Source: Victivallaceae bacterium (GTDB lineage Bacteria > Verrucomicrobiota > Lentisphaeria > Victivallales > Victivallaceae). Taken from it: DNA of 33,058 bases. The stretch spans positions 1 to 33,058 of the forward strand of contig JAEDIJ010000021.1 in the NCBI GenBank assembly GCA_016292515.1, read 5' to 3'. Below the pieces are notes generated by a model. That model had not been told where the DNA came from. It did not search any database and saw only the letters and a program-made list of their open reading frames with translations. The position numbers and the translations under genes are program-made. How positions within the stretch are numbered: the stretch's first letter is position 1; every line of letters begins with the position of its first letter. Below, piece by piece: positions 1 through 8,475 of the stretch.

Positions 1-8
1 GAAACAGA

Positions 9-2804
9 ATGAAAAAAACAATTCTTTCAAGTGCTTTGCTGATCGCGGCACTTTCGTTGAGCGCGGCGGAATTTTTTGTCGCCCCGCCTGCGGCGATCCA
101 GAAAGATCCCAAAGTCATCGCGACTTCGGTCGCCGACGCGCTGAAAAAAGCGAAAAATTACCGGGCACAGCATCCCGGCGAAAAGATCACCCTCGTCTTT
201 CACGGCGGCACTTATCCTTTGACGGAAGCGGTCTATCTCACGCCGGATTTGAATGATCTCACCCTTGTCGCCGCACCGGGAGAAACCGTCGTTTTCGACG
301 GCGGCGTCAAACTGAAATGCAAAGCGTCCGCGCGTCTCAACAGCCGCAGTGTCCTCGTTTACGATGTGCCGCAAGCGGCGGTCGCCGAGGGGTTCCTCGA
401 TCAGCTTTACGTCAACGGCACCCGCGCCGTCGCCGCGCAGACGCCGAAGTCCTACGATCAGACGCAGCATCCCGAAAAATTCCTGCCCGAAGCCGTCACC
501 CAGCGCAAAAAATCGGATTATTTCTACAAGGAGGGAGATTTCGACCCCAAGTGGCACAATATCGAGGGGATCGATCTGCATCTGCTTTCGGCGTGGTACG
601 ACATCCACACGCCGATCGCGAGTTTCGACGCAAAAGAACGTAAAATCCACCTGCCGCAACTTCACATCATCTGGTCGAAGCCGGAGGAAACCTGCGTCGT
701 CTGGCGCAACGTCCGGGAAGCCCTGACCGAAAAGGGCGAATACTACTTCGACAACAAAAAAATGGAGTTGTACTACATCCCCCGCGACGGTGAAACGGCG
801 GAAAATGCGGAAGTCGTCGTCCCCGTCAACAGCCTCCTTTTGCTCGCGGCGGGCGATGAAGCCAAACATCAGAAAGTTTCCGGCATCACGATCGACGGTA
901 TTACTTTTCGTCACGGCGGTGTCGGGCGGCCGGACTACACGGCGACCTACCAGATCCCCGGCGCGGAGAAGTATCCCCCCCTGCACAATGAATTCAACCG
1001 TTTCGGCAAAGTTCAACAGGGGGCAAGTCACCATCCGGCGGTGATCGCCTTTCAATACGCCGATCACTGCCGCGTCGTCAACTGCAAAGTCGAAAAAAGC
1101 AATTTTTACGCGATCGGCGCGCTTTCCGGCGTCACCGATCTTGAAATCAGTCACAACGTCATCACCGATATGGGGTCGGGCGGCATCCTCATCGGCGGCG
1201 TCGACGCCGAACGCATCCCGGAAAAGGCGGAACTTGTTACCGAGCGCGTCACGATCCGCAACAACCATATTTTCGACTGCGGCAAATTCACTTTTGCCGG
1301 ACTCGGCATCCTTATCGGTTCCGCGCGCGGTACGCTCGTCGAGCACAATCTGATCCACGATCTCTACTACTCCGGTATTTCCGCCGGTTGGAGCTGGGGG
1401 TACGCTCCGGCGACGGGCGGCGAAAACCGCATCGGCTTCAACCACATCTACAACATCGGCAAAAAGATGTTGAGCGATATGGGCGGCATCTACCTCCTCG
1501 GCATCCAGCCGGGGGCGCGCGTCTACAACAACCATATCCACGACGTTTCCTGCCGCGTTTACGGCGGCTGGGCACTTTACGCCGACGAAGGCTCCTCGCA
1601 CGAAGTGTGGGAAAACAACGTCTGCTACGACTGCACGCGCAACGCCTTTCATCAGCACTACGGCAGGGAAAACACGGTCCGCAACAATGTTTTCGCCTTT
1701 TGCGACGAGGAACTTATCCGCATCAGCGTCTGCGAACCCTATCAGCGCAAGGGCTATCGTTTCCCGGGACTGAATTACAGTCACGATCTCAATCTTTACG
1801 GAAACATTCTGCTTTCGGACGGCAAAGCGGCTTTCCGCGCGGGACAGATCCAGATGTTTTCGCCGCAGGAATTGTATTCCGACGGCAATCTGTACTTCGA
1901 CGTCAAACTTCCCGCCGAAAAAGGCATCGTCGCGGCAAAGAATGACGCTTCGATCGACGGAAATGTTTTCCGCGACAATCTCGAATCGTGGCAGAAACGC
2001 GGTTTCGACCGCCGCGGAGCGTGGGGCGATCCCGGTTTCGTCGATCCCGCGAAACGCGATTTTCACTTGAAAAAGGACGCGCTCGCACGCAAACTCGGCT
2101 TTTCCGACCCCGCTCCGACGCTTGATTACGCCGGATTGCTTCCCGCAAGTTGCATCCCCGCGCCCAAAATCGAAAAAGACCGCTATGACTGGTATGCGCG
2201 TCACGCCGAAAAATGCGCCGCCGCGCAACAAAAATCGTACCCCTTGCTTTTCATCGGCGACAGCCTTACGCACTATTGGAGCAACGAAGCCGGTTTCACT
2301 TTCGGCGGCGATACCTGGGAAAAGAATTTCGGCGACCGCGCCCTCAATCTCGGCTTCGGCTTTGACCGCACCCAAAACGTCTTGTGGCGGATCGAACACG
2401 GCGAGATCGACGGTCAGAAGCCCGAAGCGGTCATCTTGGAGATCGGTACCAATCAATTCAGCGGCACGGCGAATTATCAGCCGGACACGCCGCTTGACGC
2501 CTACCGCGGCATCCGCGCCGTCATCTCCGTACTGCGGGAGAAATTTCCGCACCCGACGATGATCTACGTGATGGCGATTTTCCCGCGCCGGGGACTGCAA
2601 AAACAAATCGATGAAACCAACGCGATGACGCGGGAATTCTGCGCCACGTTGCCGTATGTGAAATTCATCGACCTCAAAGCGGAATTTACGGATGCCGCCG
2701 GGGAGATCAAGGCGGAACTTTATCAGAAAGACGGCACGCATCTTTCCGTTGCCGGTTACGAAATATGGGCAAAAGCCTTGCAGCAGGAATTGAATAAAAA
2801 ATGA
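9..2804 (+). CDS. Secreted right-handed beta-helix protein fused to an SGNH/GDSL hydrolase
   Basis: The 931-residue product starts with a Sec signal peptide (basic MKK, a hydrophobic stretch, then SLSAAEFF with likely cleavage near residue 20). Residues of about 20-720 have the look of a right-handed parallel beta-helix of the pectate-lyase/Beta_helix type: repeated N-N-H-I and N-V-turn motifs such as IRNNHIFDCG and VYNNHIHDVS. The last 190 residues are an SGNH hydrolase of the PAF-acetylhydrolase-like group, with GDSL at 750-753, an NLGFGFDRTQ block, IGTN in the block III position, and a C-terminal DGTH (D908, H911). The nucleophile, oxyanion and Asp-His elements are therefore all present. 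The likely role is periplasmic or extracellular binding or cleavage of a polysaccharide (beta-helix) with removal of an acyl ester (SGNH). Its stop overlaps the start of the symporter gene by ATGA. Only eight bases precede the ATG, so the ribosome binding site cannot be judged. The substrate is unknown. Confidence 0.85.
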   Translation: MKKTILSSALLIAALSLSAAEFFVAPPAAIQKDPKVIATSVADALKKAKNYRAQHPGEKITLVFHGGTYPLTEAVYLTPDLNDLTLVAAPGETVVFDGGVKLKCKASARLNSRSVLVYDVPQAAVAEGFLDQLYVNGTRAVAAQTPKSYDQTQHPEKFLPEAVTQRKKSDYFYKEGDFDPKWHNIEGIDLHLLSAWYDIHTPIASFDAKERKIHLPQLHIIWSKPEETCVVWRNVREALTEKGEYYFDNKKMELYYIPRDGETAENAEVVVPVNSLLLLAAGDEAKHQKVSGITIDGITFRHGGVGRPDYTATYQIPGAEKYPPLHNEFNRFGKVQQGASHHPAVIAFQYADHCRVVNCKVEKSNFYAIGALSGVTDLEISHNVITDMGSGGILIGGVDAERIPEKAELVTERVTIRNNHIFDCGKFTFAGLGILIGSARGTLVEHNLIHDLYYSGISAGWSWGYAPATGGENRIGFNHIYNIGKKMLSDMGGIYLLGIQPGARVYNNHIHDVSCRVYGGWALYADEGSSHEVWENNVCYDCTRNAFHQHYGRENTVRNNVFAFCDEELIRISVCEPYQRKGYRFPGLNYSHDLNLYGNILLSDGKAAFRAGQIQMFSPQELYSDGNLYFDVKLPAEKGIVAAKNDASIDGNVFRDNLESWQKRGFDRRGAWGDPGFVDPAKRDFHLKKDALARKLGFSDPAPTLDYAGLLPASCIPAPKIEKDRYDWYARHAEKCAAAQQKSYPLLFIGDSLTHYWSNEAGFTFGGDTWEKNFGDRALNLGFGFDRTQNVLWRIEHGEIDGQKPEAVILEIGTNQFSGTANYQPDTPLDAYRGIRAVISVLREKFPHPTMIYVMAIFPRRGLQKQIDETNAMTREFCATLPYVKFIDLKAEFTDAAGEIKAELYQKDGTHLSVAGYEIWAKALQQELNKK

Positions 2805-4165
2805 AAAAACGGGAAACTTTTGCCAGCCGCATCGGATTTCTCCTGATGACTGCCGGATGCGCCATCGGGCTCGGCAACATCTGGCGGTTCCCTTTCATTG
2901 CCGGCAAATTCGGCGGCGGCGCTTTTGTCATCCTTTATCTTGCCTGCCTTGCGTTCCTCGGTTTCCCGTTGCTCGTCACGGAACTTGCCGTCGGACGCGC
3001 AGGGAAACGGGTGTTGCCGGGGGCGTTCCGCCGTTTGAGCATAAAAAAATCCGGTTTCCGCTGGGATATTCCCGGATGGGTCTTCTTTTTCGGTAATCTG
3101 GTGTTATTGATGTTTTACACCGTCGTGACCGGTTGGCTGATCGCCTATGCCTATTACTACGTCACCGCTTCGATCTCCGGTGATCCCGGTGCTTTTTTCG
3201 GCAACTTCCTCGCTTCGCCCGGACGGCAGATGGTCTTTATGCTGATTTCTCTTTGCCTCACGGTCGCCGCCTGTATCGGCGGTTTGCGTGCCACCGTTGA
3301 ACGCTCGGTCAAATGGATGATGGGCGGACTTTTTCTGCTGATGATTTTGCTCTGCGTCAAAGCGTTGATGCTCCCCGGGGCGGGCAAAGGATTGACGTTC
3401 TTTTTGAAACCCGATTTCAGCGCGTGGCACGGCTGCGATTTCCTGACGACGCTTCACGCCGCGATGGCGCAGGCGTTTTTCACCTTGAGTGTCGGCATCG
3501 GCTCCATCGCGATCTGTGGCAGTTACTACGACCGCAATCGCGCGTTGCCGAGCGAAGCGATGTGGATCATTCTGCTCGACACCTGTATCGCCATCGCCGC
3601 CGGACTGATCATTTTCCCCTGCTGTGCGACCTACGGCGTCGCACCCGATGGCGGACCGTCGCTGATTTTCGTCGCGCTGCCCAAAGTTTTTTCCGGGATG
3701 TCCTCGATCGGCAGATGGTGGGGCGCGCTCTTTTTCATCTTTCTTGCCGTCGCGGCGCTCTCCACGTTGGTGGCGGTCTTTGAAGCGCTCGTCGCTTTCG
3801 GGATGGAAGTGTTGCACTTCAAACGGCAAAGTTCCTGTGCGTTTTTCGGGGTCTTGCTCGGAATTCTGTCGATCCCGTGTGTATTGGGCTTCAATCTGTG
3901 GAAAAACTTCCAGCCTTTCGGGAAAGGCAGTTGCGTACTTGATCTGGAAGATTTTTTCCTCAGCGACAACTTGCTCCCGCTCGGCGCGCTTTACATTTTG
4001 ATTTTCTGCTTCAACGGGTGGAATAAAGACGCTTTTTTCAACGAGATCAACACCGGGAACGGCTGGAAAATCTCTCCCCGTTTCGCCTTTTACTTCCGTT
4101 GGATCATTTCCGTCGGCATCATCGCCTTGTGGTCGATCGGGATCTATAAAAAGTTTTTCGCCTGA
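2801..4165 (+). CDS. Sodium-dependent symporter, neurotransmitter:sodium symporter (NSS/SNF) family
   Basis: A 454-residue polytopic inner-membrane protein. The N-terminus carries the NSS TM1 signature, GCAIGLGNIWRFPF at about residues 19-32, followed by GKFGGGAF and a conserved E-x-A-x-G-R end of TM2 (TELAVGR). In LeuT this region is the unwound helix that holds sodium and substrate. Eleven to twelve hydrophobic segments fill the rest, and the length is normal for bacterial members. Family knowledge says sodium-coupled uptake of amino acids or related small amines. Here the ATG overlaps the stop of the beta-helix/SGNH gene (ATGA), so the two are almost certainly cotranscribed and coupled. 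That makes a breakdown product of the enzyme's substrate a possible cargo, which is inference. It is one of two NSS genes in the window. Confidence 0.93.
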   Translation: MKKRETFASRIGFLLMTAGCAIGLGNIWRFPFIAGKFGGGAFVILYLACLAFLGFPLLVTELAVGRAGKRVLPGAFRRLSIKKSGFRWDIPGWVFFFGNLVLLMFYTVVTGWLIAYAYYYVTASISGDPGAFFGNFLASPGRQMVFMLISLCLTVAACIGGLRATVERSVKWMMGGLFLLMILLCVKALMLPGAGKGLTFFLKPDFSAWHGCDFLTTLHAAMAQAFFTLSVGIGSIAICGSYYDRNRALPSEAMWIILLDTCIAIAAGLIIFPCCATYGVAPDGGPSLIFVALPKVFSGMSSIGRWWGALFFIFLAVAALSTLVAVFEALVAFGMEVLHFKRQSSCAFFGVLLGILSIPCVLGFNLWKNFQPFGKGSCVLDLEDFFLSDNLLPLGALYILIFCFNGWNKDAFFNEINTGNGWKISPRFAFYFRWIISVGIIALWSIGIYKKFFA

Positions 4166-4203
4166 AAAATCCGCTTGAAAAAGCAACTGCGTTGTCACCC
4201 TCT

Positions 4204-4315
4204 ACGGACTTTAACGGACAAAACCGACTTTAACGGACAAAACGGACGCGTCATCATTGCGTGATTTGGTCATTCCTCATCACGCCATTGCCCGTTACCG
4301 TCCGTTGAAGTCCGT
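4204..4315. repeat. Structured intergenic repeat: tandem 19-bp unit plus long inverted repeat
   Basis: The 18-mer GACTTTAACGGACAAAAC occurs twice in direct orientation (4207-4224 and 4226-4243, period 19). The 16-mer at 4204-4219 is repeated in inverted orientation at 4300-4315 with 15 of 16 matches. A perfect 7-bp stem (GCGTGAT at 4259-4265, ATCACGC at 4279-4285) lies inside. No credible gene occupies this stretch between the convergent symporter and alpha-galactosidase genes. It resembles a REP/MITE-like non-coding element. No transposase is visible. Confidence 0.6.
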
Positions 4316-4328
4316 TATCGCCTTTCTT

Positions 4329-4374
4329 TCGCCCGGCTTGCCCTCCATAGCCTTGGCGTCGGAGGGCAGGGCGA
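4329..4374. repeat. GC-rich palindromic hairpin (REP-like)
   Basis: A perfect 7-bp stem GCCCTCC (4340-4346) / GGAGGGC (4361-4367) with a 14-nt loop is extended by an outer 6-bp stem TCGCCC (4329-4334) / GGGCGA (4369-4374). The two stems are separated by a small asymmetric internal loop. It sits next to the tandem/inverted repeat in the same intergenic space. It could act as a bidirectional transcription stop for the convergent genes, or be a dispersed palindromic repeat. It has no T-tract on either side. From 4375 to 4445 I see no further gene or clear signal. Confidence 0.5.
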
Positions 4375-4445
4375 GACTGACATCGGCGTGGGGGGGGCGA
4401 AACAAGCCCGCTCTGACTCCCATTGCGTCAGATATCAGGGTGTAC

Positions 4446-6557
4446 TCAGTCTCTTGTCAACAAAAACGCGGCGCCCTCGAATGCTTCGGGGGCGGAAATT
4501 TCCAATTTCCCGTCGGCAAAATGCCAGTTGAGCGTATCGGAAACAAAAGTGCGTTTGACTTTGAAATTTTCCGGCAAGTCGATCACGACTTTGTCCGGCG
4601 GATCGCCGAACGTGTGAAAGACGACGAATTTCGCCGCTTCATCGCCGCGAACGAGATATTGCCACCCCGTCGGATCGGAGCGGTAATCGCCGATGACGTG
4701 TGCAAGGCGGAAGTTCCCGCGGTCGAGCAACGGGGTGATCTCGCGGTAGAATCCGACGCCGTCCCTGACGATGGCAAGTTCATCGGGTGTCAGTTCGGCG
4801 GGTTCTCCGGAAAGGCAGAGGCGCCCCATCATTCCGGCGGCGATGCTGTAATGCAGACGCCGCGAGCCGTCATTTTTGCGCAAAACCGCCCATATCTGGC
4901 TTTTTTTCATCGGGACGAGCATCTGGACGTCGAGGGCGATCATCGGCAACTGGGGGCATTCGTGCGCATCGGAAAAACTCAACATATCGGCGAAACCGAT
5001 CCAGCCGGGCGTGAGGCGGTGACCGCCGGAGGCGCAGATCTCGATGACCAATTCGGGGAGCGCATCGCGGATCTCCTGATAAAAGGAAAAGACGCTTTCG
5101 GTGTAGCGGCGCTGATTTTCCTGCGGGGTATCGTCGCCGTCGCATCCGCAGGAAATGCAGGAATTGTAGTCGATCTTGACGTAACCGATCCGATACCGTT
5201 TGAGAAACGCGATCACGCGCTCGCGCAAAAAGTTTCTCGCGTCCTCGCGGCGCAAGTCGAGGAAAAGCCTTTCGCCGTTGCAGATCGCGCTGCCGTCGAG
5301 CGTCAGGAGATATTCGGGATGCTCCTTGGCGACGCGGGACTTGGTCATCACCGTTTCCATCTCGAACCAGATGCCGGGGATCATATTTTCGCGGCGGATC
5401 ACATCGAGGAAGCACTCAAAGGAGGAGGGATATTTGCTCTCGTCGAGCATCCAGTCGCCCTGCCAGAAATTTTCATTGCGTTGAAACCAGCCGTCGTCGA
5501 GGACGAAGTATTTGAGCCCGAGGTCTTTCACGGCGGCGATGTGCGAAAGCAGTTTTTCCTCGCGGGGATCGCCCCACGTCGTGCAGAATTCGTTGAAAAG
5601 CACAGGGATTTCTCGATCCGCCGCCGCGCGGATCGCGGGGGCGTACTGCATTTTCAGCAGAGCGTTAAAGAGATCGAGGATATCGCCGCGCGCACACGTT
5701 ACGTTGGCGACCATCGTTGAAAAGTTTTCTCCGTCGCCGAGCGTCGCGCACCAGTTGCAGAATTCCCGATCGACCTGACCGCCGGAAATGTTGCAGGCAT
5801 CGCAGAAACGGGCAATTTCCAGCTCCCACGCGCCGAGTGCTTCCAGTTGCACGCCCCACAGCACGCGGTTGCCTTTGTCCTCCAAGGCGACAAAGGGGAA
5901 ATACTTGCGCACGGGCTTGGTGCTGGTCTGACCGAAACGGAGACTGCGCACGCCCGCCGCCTGCCACGACATTTCAAGCCCCGCGGCTTCCGCCGAGAGA
6001 ACCTCGTGCCGTCCCTCCGCCGCCCAGTTGGACTGGACGCGGTGGATCGCATATTGCCCGGCACCGTCCTCCCGCTGAAAGGGCGAGAGCATGCCGAGCG
6101 AGAAACTCGCGAGGTAATCGAATTTCACGCTTTTTCCGGAGCGATTGCGCACCTCGGTGTGGATTTTAACGCCGCCCGGGACCAGTTCGACGACGTGATC
6201 GAAAAATAGTCCTTTTTCATACTCGAAACTCGTTACGATGCGATTGTTCCCCTTTTGCTGATCCAGAAACTTCAACGCCCTGGTGCAAGGAGTGTTGCGC
6301 ATGGAACTTCCGGTATCGTTGCAAAAGAGCGTGCCGCTTAAATGGAATTGCACCATACTTTCCGCTTCCAGTGTCGGAAAGACGAAATCGAGTGCCTTGC
6401 AGATGGCGCGCGCGGCGAGCGTATCCTTGATCTCCGTGCGGCGCACGGCGATCTCCTTTTCCATTTCCGCCGGGATCAGCGTGAAATCGAAAACATCCTT
6501 ATCCCGATAATAGACGAGCAGAAGATTTTCGTGACGGTAGGTGCGGAAAATTTCCAT
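4446..6557 (-). CDS. Alpha-galactosidase-like glycoside hydrolase, family GH36
   Basis: A 703-residue protein of the usual GH36 length. After an N-terminal beta-sandwich region of about 300 residues comes the TIM barrel, with KYFVLDDGWF near residue 350. The nucleophile motif YVKIDYN (K-x-D-x-N type, Asp about 461) follows, then CASGGHR near 509. SFSDAHE near 528 lies about 70 residues after the nucleophile, where the acid/base is expected. The C-terminus is a small beta domain. There is no signal peptide, so it probably acts in the cytoplasm on imported alpha-galactosides. The start is supported by AAAGGAG seven to eight bases upstream. It is the last gene of the minus-strand string, 66 bp after the NSS symporter, with a terminator-like hairpin between them that may lower its expression. 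Exact specificity (galactose or N-acetylgalactosamine) cannot be read from sequence. Confidence 0.9.
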   Translation of the reverse strand: MEIFRTYRHENLLLVYYRDKDVFDFTLIPAEMEKEIAVRRTEIKDTLAARAICKALDFVFPTLEAESMVQFHLSGTLFCNDTGSSMRNTPCTRALKFLDQQKGNNRIVTSFEYEKGLFFDHVVELVPGGVKIHTEVRNRSGKSVKFDYLASFSLGMLSPFQREDGAGQYAIHRVQSNWAAEGRHEVLSAEAAGLEMSWQAAGVRSLRFGQTSTKPVRKYFPFVALEDKGNRVLWGVQLEALGAWELEIARFCDACNISGGQVDREFCNWCATLGDGENFSTMVANVTCARGDILDLFNALLKMQYAPAIRAAADREIPVLFNEFCTTWGDPREEKLLSHIAAVKDLGLKYFVLDDGWFQRNENFWQGDWMLDESKYPSSFECFLDVIRRENMIPGIWFEMETVMTKSRVAKEHPEYLLTLDGSAICNGERLFLDLRREDARNFLRERVIAFLKRYRIGYVKIDYNSCISCGCDGDDTPQENQRRYTESVFSFYQEIRDALPELVIEICASGGHRLTPGWIGFADMLSFSDAHECPQLPMIALDVQMLVPMKKSQIWAVLRKNDGSRRLHYSIAAGMMGRLCLSGEPAELTPDELAIVRDGVGFYREITPLLDRGNFRLAHVIGDYRSDPTGWQYLVRGDEAAKFVVFHTFGDPPDKVVIDLPENFKVKRTFVSDTLNWHFADGKLEISAPEAFEGAAFLLTRD

Positions 6558-6577
6558 ATCAAACTCCTTTGAACGAT

Positions 6578-6606
6578 AAAAAAGGCAGGGGGAAGAACCT
6601 CCTGCC
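6578..6606 (-). terminator. Rho-independent terminator between NSS symporter and GH36 genes
   Basis: Read on the minus strand, GGCAGGAGG, a 5-nt loop and CCCCCTGCC form a nine-position stem with one mismatch (6584-6606), followed directly by six T residues (6578-6583). It lies in the 66-bp gap after the symporter stop and upstream of the alpha-galactosidase ribosome binding site, so it would partly uncouple the two genes. Confidence 0.75.
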
Positions 6607-6623
6607 GATTGAGAAAACCGTTT

Positions 6624-8006
6624 TTATTGAAGCAGTCCCGTCGCCTGCAACAGGACAACGAGCAGACAGGGGATCACGACAACGCTCATGCAAAGCTGAA
6701 AAATGTACTCGCGATACCACTTTTTGTCCTGCTTGACCTCGCGGGAAAATTTTTCCAGACCGATCACCGAGACGACGAGGATGGTCGTAAAGATCGCCGC
6801 GATCGGCATCAACACATTGTTGCTGACAAAGTCCAGGGTGTCGAGGATATCCATATTTTTGTATTTGCCGATGAAAGCAAGCGGATGAAAATTCTTGAAA
6901 AGACTGTACCCGAGCACGGTGATCGTGCCGATCGCAATGATCTCCAAAACGCAGATCGCGATCGCGCGGGGACGGGAAACGCGCAATTCCTGACAAACCG
7001 TCTGGACGTTGGTCTCCAAGAGAGAGATTGCGCTGGTCGCCGCCGCAAAAAGGACGAGGATGAAAAAGAAAACTCCGACGATCCTGCCGCCGGCAAAATT
7101 CGCGAAAACCTGCGGCATCGTCACAAAGACCAATCCGGGACCGGCGGCCTCCGCCGCCGCCTTGCCGCCGAAAGCGACCACCGCCGGAATGATCATCGTG
7201 CCGGCGAGAAACGCCACCACGGTATCAAAAAATTCAACCTGATTGACATTGGAAACCAGATTATCCTCTTTTCGCATATAGGAACCGTAGGTGATCATGA
7301 TCCCCATTGCGATCGAGAGCGAAAAAAAGAGCTGTCCCATCGCGGCGACGACGGTCATATAGCTGAATTTCGAGAAATCCGGCTTGAAGTAATAGATAAA
7401 TCCTTCTTTCGCATTGGGCAGAAAAAGGCAGTAGATGCAAATGCCGACGATCATCAGAAAAAGCGCGGGCATCAGAATTTTATTGAAACGCTCGACCCCT
7501 TTTTGGACACCGAATGCAACGACGGAAACGAGGATCGCCATAAAGGCGAGAAAATAAAAAATCGGTTCCCACGTCGAAGAAATGAAGCTGCCGAAATAAG
7601 CGCCGCAAGCCGCCTGCGAAGAGAAATTTCCGATCGGATTCGCCGCCATCGCCACCACGTATTTCGTTACCCAGCCGCCGATCACGCAGTAATACGGCAC
7701 GATGATCAACGGCACCAATGCGTTGATCCAGCCGCCCAACTGCACGCTTTTCATAAATCCGGTATGACCTTTGCAGAAATAGCGGTAACTGCCGATCGGC
7801 CCGCATCCCGTCATTCTGCCGATGCTGTTTTCCGCGATCAGGAGTGCGTAACCGAAAGTCAGCACCAAAATCAGATACGTGACCAGAAAAATCCCGCCGC
7901 CGTACTTTGCCGCCAGATAGGGAAAACGCCAGATGTTGCCCAAGCCGACCGCCGATCCGGCGGCGGCGAGCACATAACCAATCTTACTGGAAAATCCGTC
8001 TTTCAT
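6624..8006 (-). CDS. Sodium-dependent symporter, NSS/SNF family (second copy)
   Basis: A 460-residue polytopic membrane protein. TM1 reads GSAVGLGNIWRFPYLAAKYGGG (about residues 17-38), closely matching the NSS consensus, and TM2 ends AENSIGR. Eleven to twelve transmembrane segments are apparent. The start is preceded by AGGAA at a normal distance and lies only 22 bp after the stop of the small lipoprotein gene, so it belongs to the same transcription unit as the secretin-like genes. It differs clearly in sequence from the NSS protein at 2801-4165, so it is not a recent duplicate. By family it imports an amino-acid-like solute with sodium. Its location just before an alpha-galactosidase gene hints at a sugar-derived substrate, which is not established for the family. 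Confidence 0.93.
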   Translation of the reverse strand: MKDGFSSKIGYVLAAAGSAVGLGNIWRFPYLAAKYGGGIFLVTYLILVLTFGYALLIAENSIGRMTGCGPIGSYRYFCKGHTGFMKSVQLGGWINALVPLIIVPYYCVIGGWVTKYVVAMAANPIGNFSSQAACGAYFGSFISSTWEPIFYFLAFMAILVSVVAFGVQKGVERFNKILMPALFLMIVGICIYCLFLPNAKEGFIYYFKPDFSKFSYMTVVAAMGQLFFSLSIAMGIMITYGSYMRKEDNLVSNVNQVEFFDTVVAFLAGTMIIPAVVAFGGKAAAEAAGPGLVFVTMPQVFANFAGGRIVGVFFFILVLFAAATSAISLLETNVQTVCQELRVSRPRAIAICVLEIIAIGTITVLGYSLFKNFHPLAFIGKYKNMDILDTLDFVSNNVLMPIAAIFTTILVVSVIGLEKFSREVKQDKKWYREYIFQLCMSVVVIPCLLVVLLQATGLLQ

Positions 8007-8028
8007 TTACATTCCTAAAAAATTTGAT

Positions 8029-8457
8029 TTACAAAAATTGAAATTGCAGGAGATGCTCTTTGTTGTCCTGCAATTTGCCGAAAACGACGCGAAAAAGCAT
8101 ATCCTGCCGGATCGTTTCTTTCCCGTCGGAACTCTTGCGTTCGCAATGGATCAGCCATACCGAAAGCGTAAATTTGGGATGCGCGAGATTCATCGCGAAT
8201 TCATACGAAACGGGTTCCCCGACCTGTTTGGTCAGCGATTCCCTTGTGGCGCGGAAACTTTTGACGTCAAAGGTTTCCGAGACTTCGCGGGGGAGTTGCG
8301 CCAAAAAAGCGTCGGCGTCGTTTTTGACCAGTGCCTGCACCAACGCTTCTCCGGCGCGCGGCGCGGCAAGGGTTTCATCGGCGCAAGTGACACTTCGGCA
8401 CCCCGAAGCATACACCGTCAACGCGATCGCCGCACAGCGCAGCAAAAGATTTTTCAT
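8029..8457 (-). CDS. Small predicted lipoprotein of unknown function
   Basis: A 142-residue product with an N-terminal lipoprotein signal: MKNLLLRC, a hydrophobic core and the lipobox ASGC, giving a lipidated Cys20. The mature part has helical then beta-rich character with no motif I recognise. A GGAG precedes the ATG. It lies 18 bp after the larger secretin-like gene and 22 bp before the NSS symporter, in the same orientation. Small lipoproteins beside secretins sometimes act as pilotins that guide secretin assembly. That is a possible role here by position only; no pilotin fold can be shown. Confidence 0.75.
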   Translation of the reverse strand: MKNLLLRCAAIALTVYASGCRSVTCADETLAAPRAGEALVQALVKNDADAFLAQLPREVSETFDVKSFRATRESLTKQVGEPVSYEFAMNLAHPKFTLSVWLIHCERKSSDGKETIRQDMLFRVVFGKLQDNKEHLLQFQFL

Positions 8458-8475
8458 TTCTCCGCCCCGGAATTT

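Noticed and set aside
27..2741. A 904-codon open frame on the minus strand opposite the beta-helix/SGNH gene
   Set aside because: Low-complexity, Arg/Asp/Val-rich product with no motifs, antisense to a gene with clear signal peptide and catalytic residues. It comes from the GC-rich codon pattern of the real gene.
4166..4445. Insertion sequence or prophage attachment site in the repeat island
   Set aside because: There are inverted and direct repeats but no transposase or integrase frame, no tRNA and no target-site duplication that I can see.
4257..5720. A 487-codon plus-strand open frame over the repeat island and the alpha-galactosidase gene
   Set aside because: It is antisense to GH36 catalytic motifs and has no ribosome binding site, domains or promoter.
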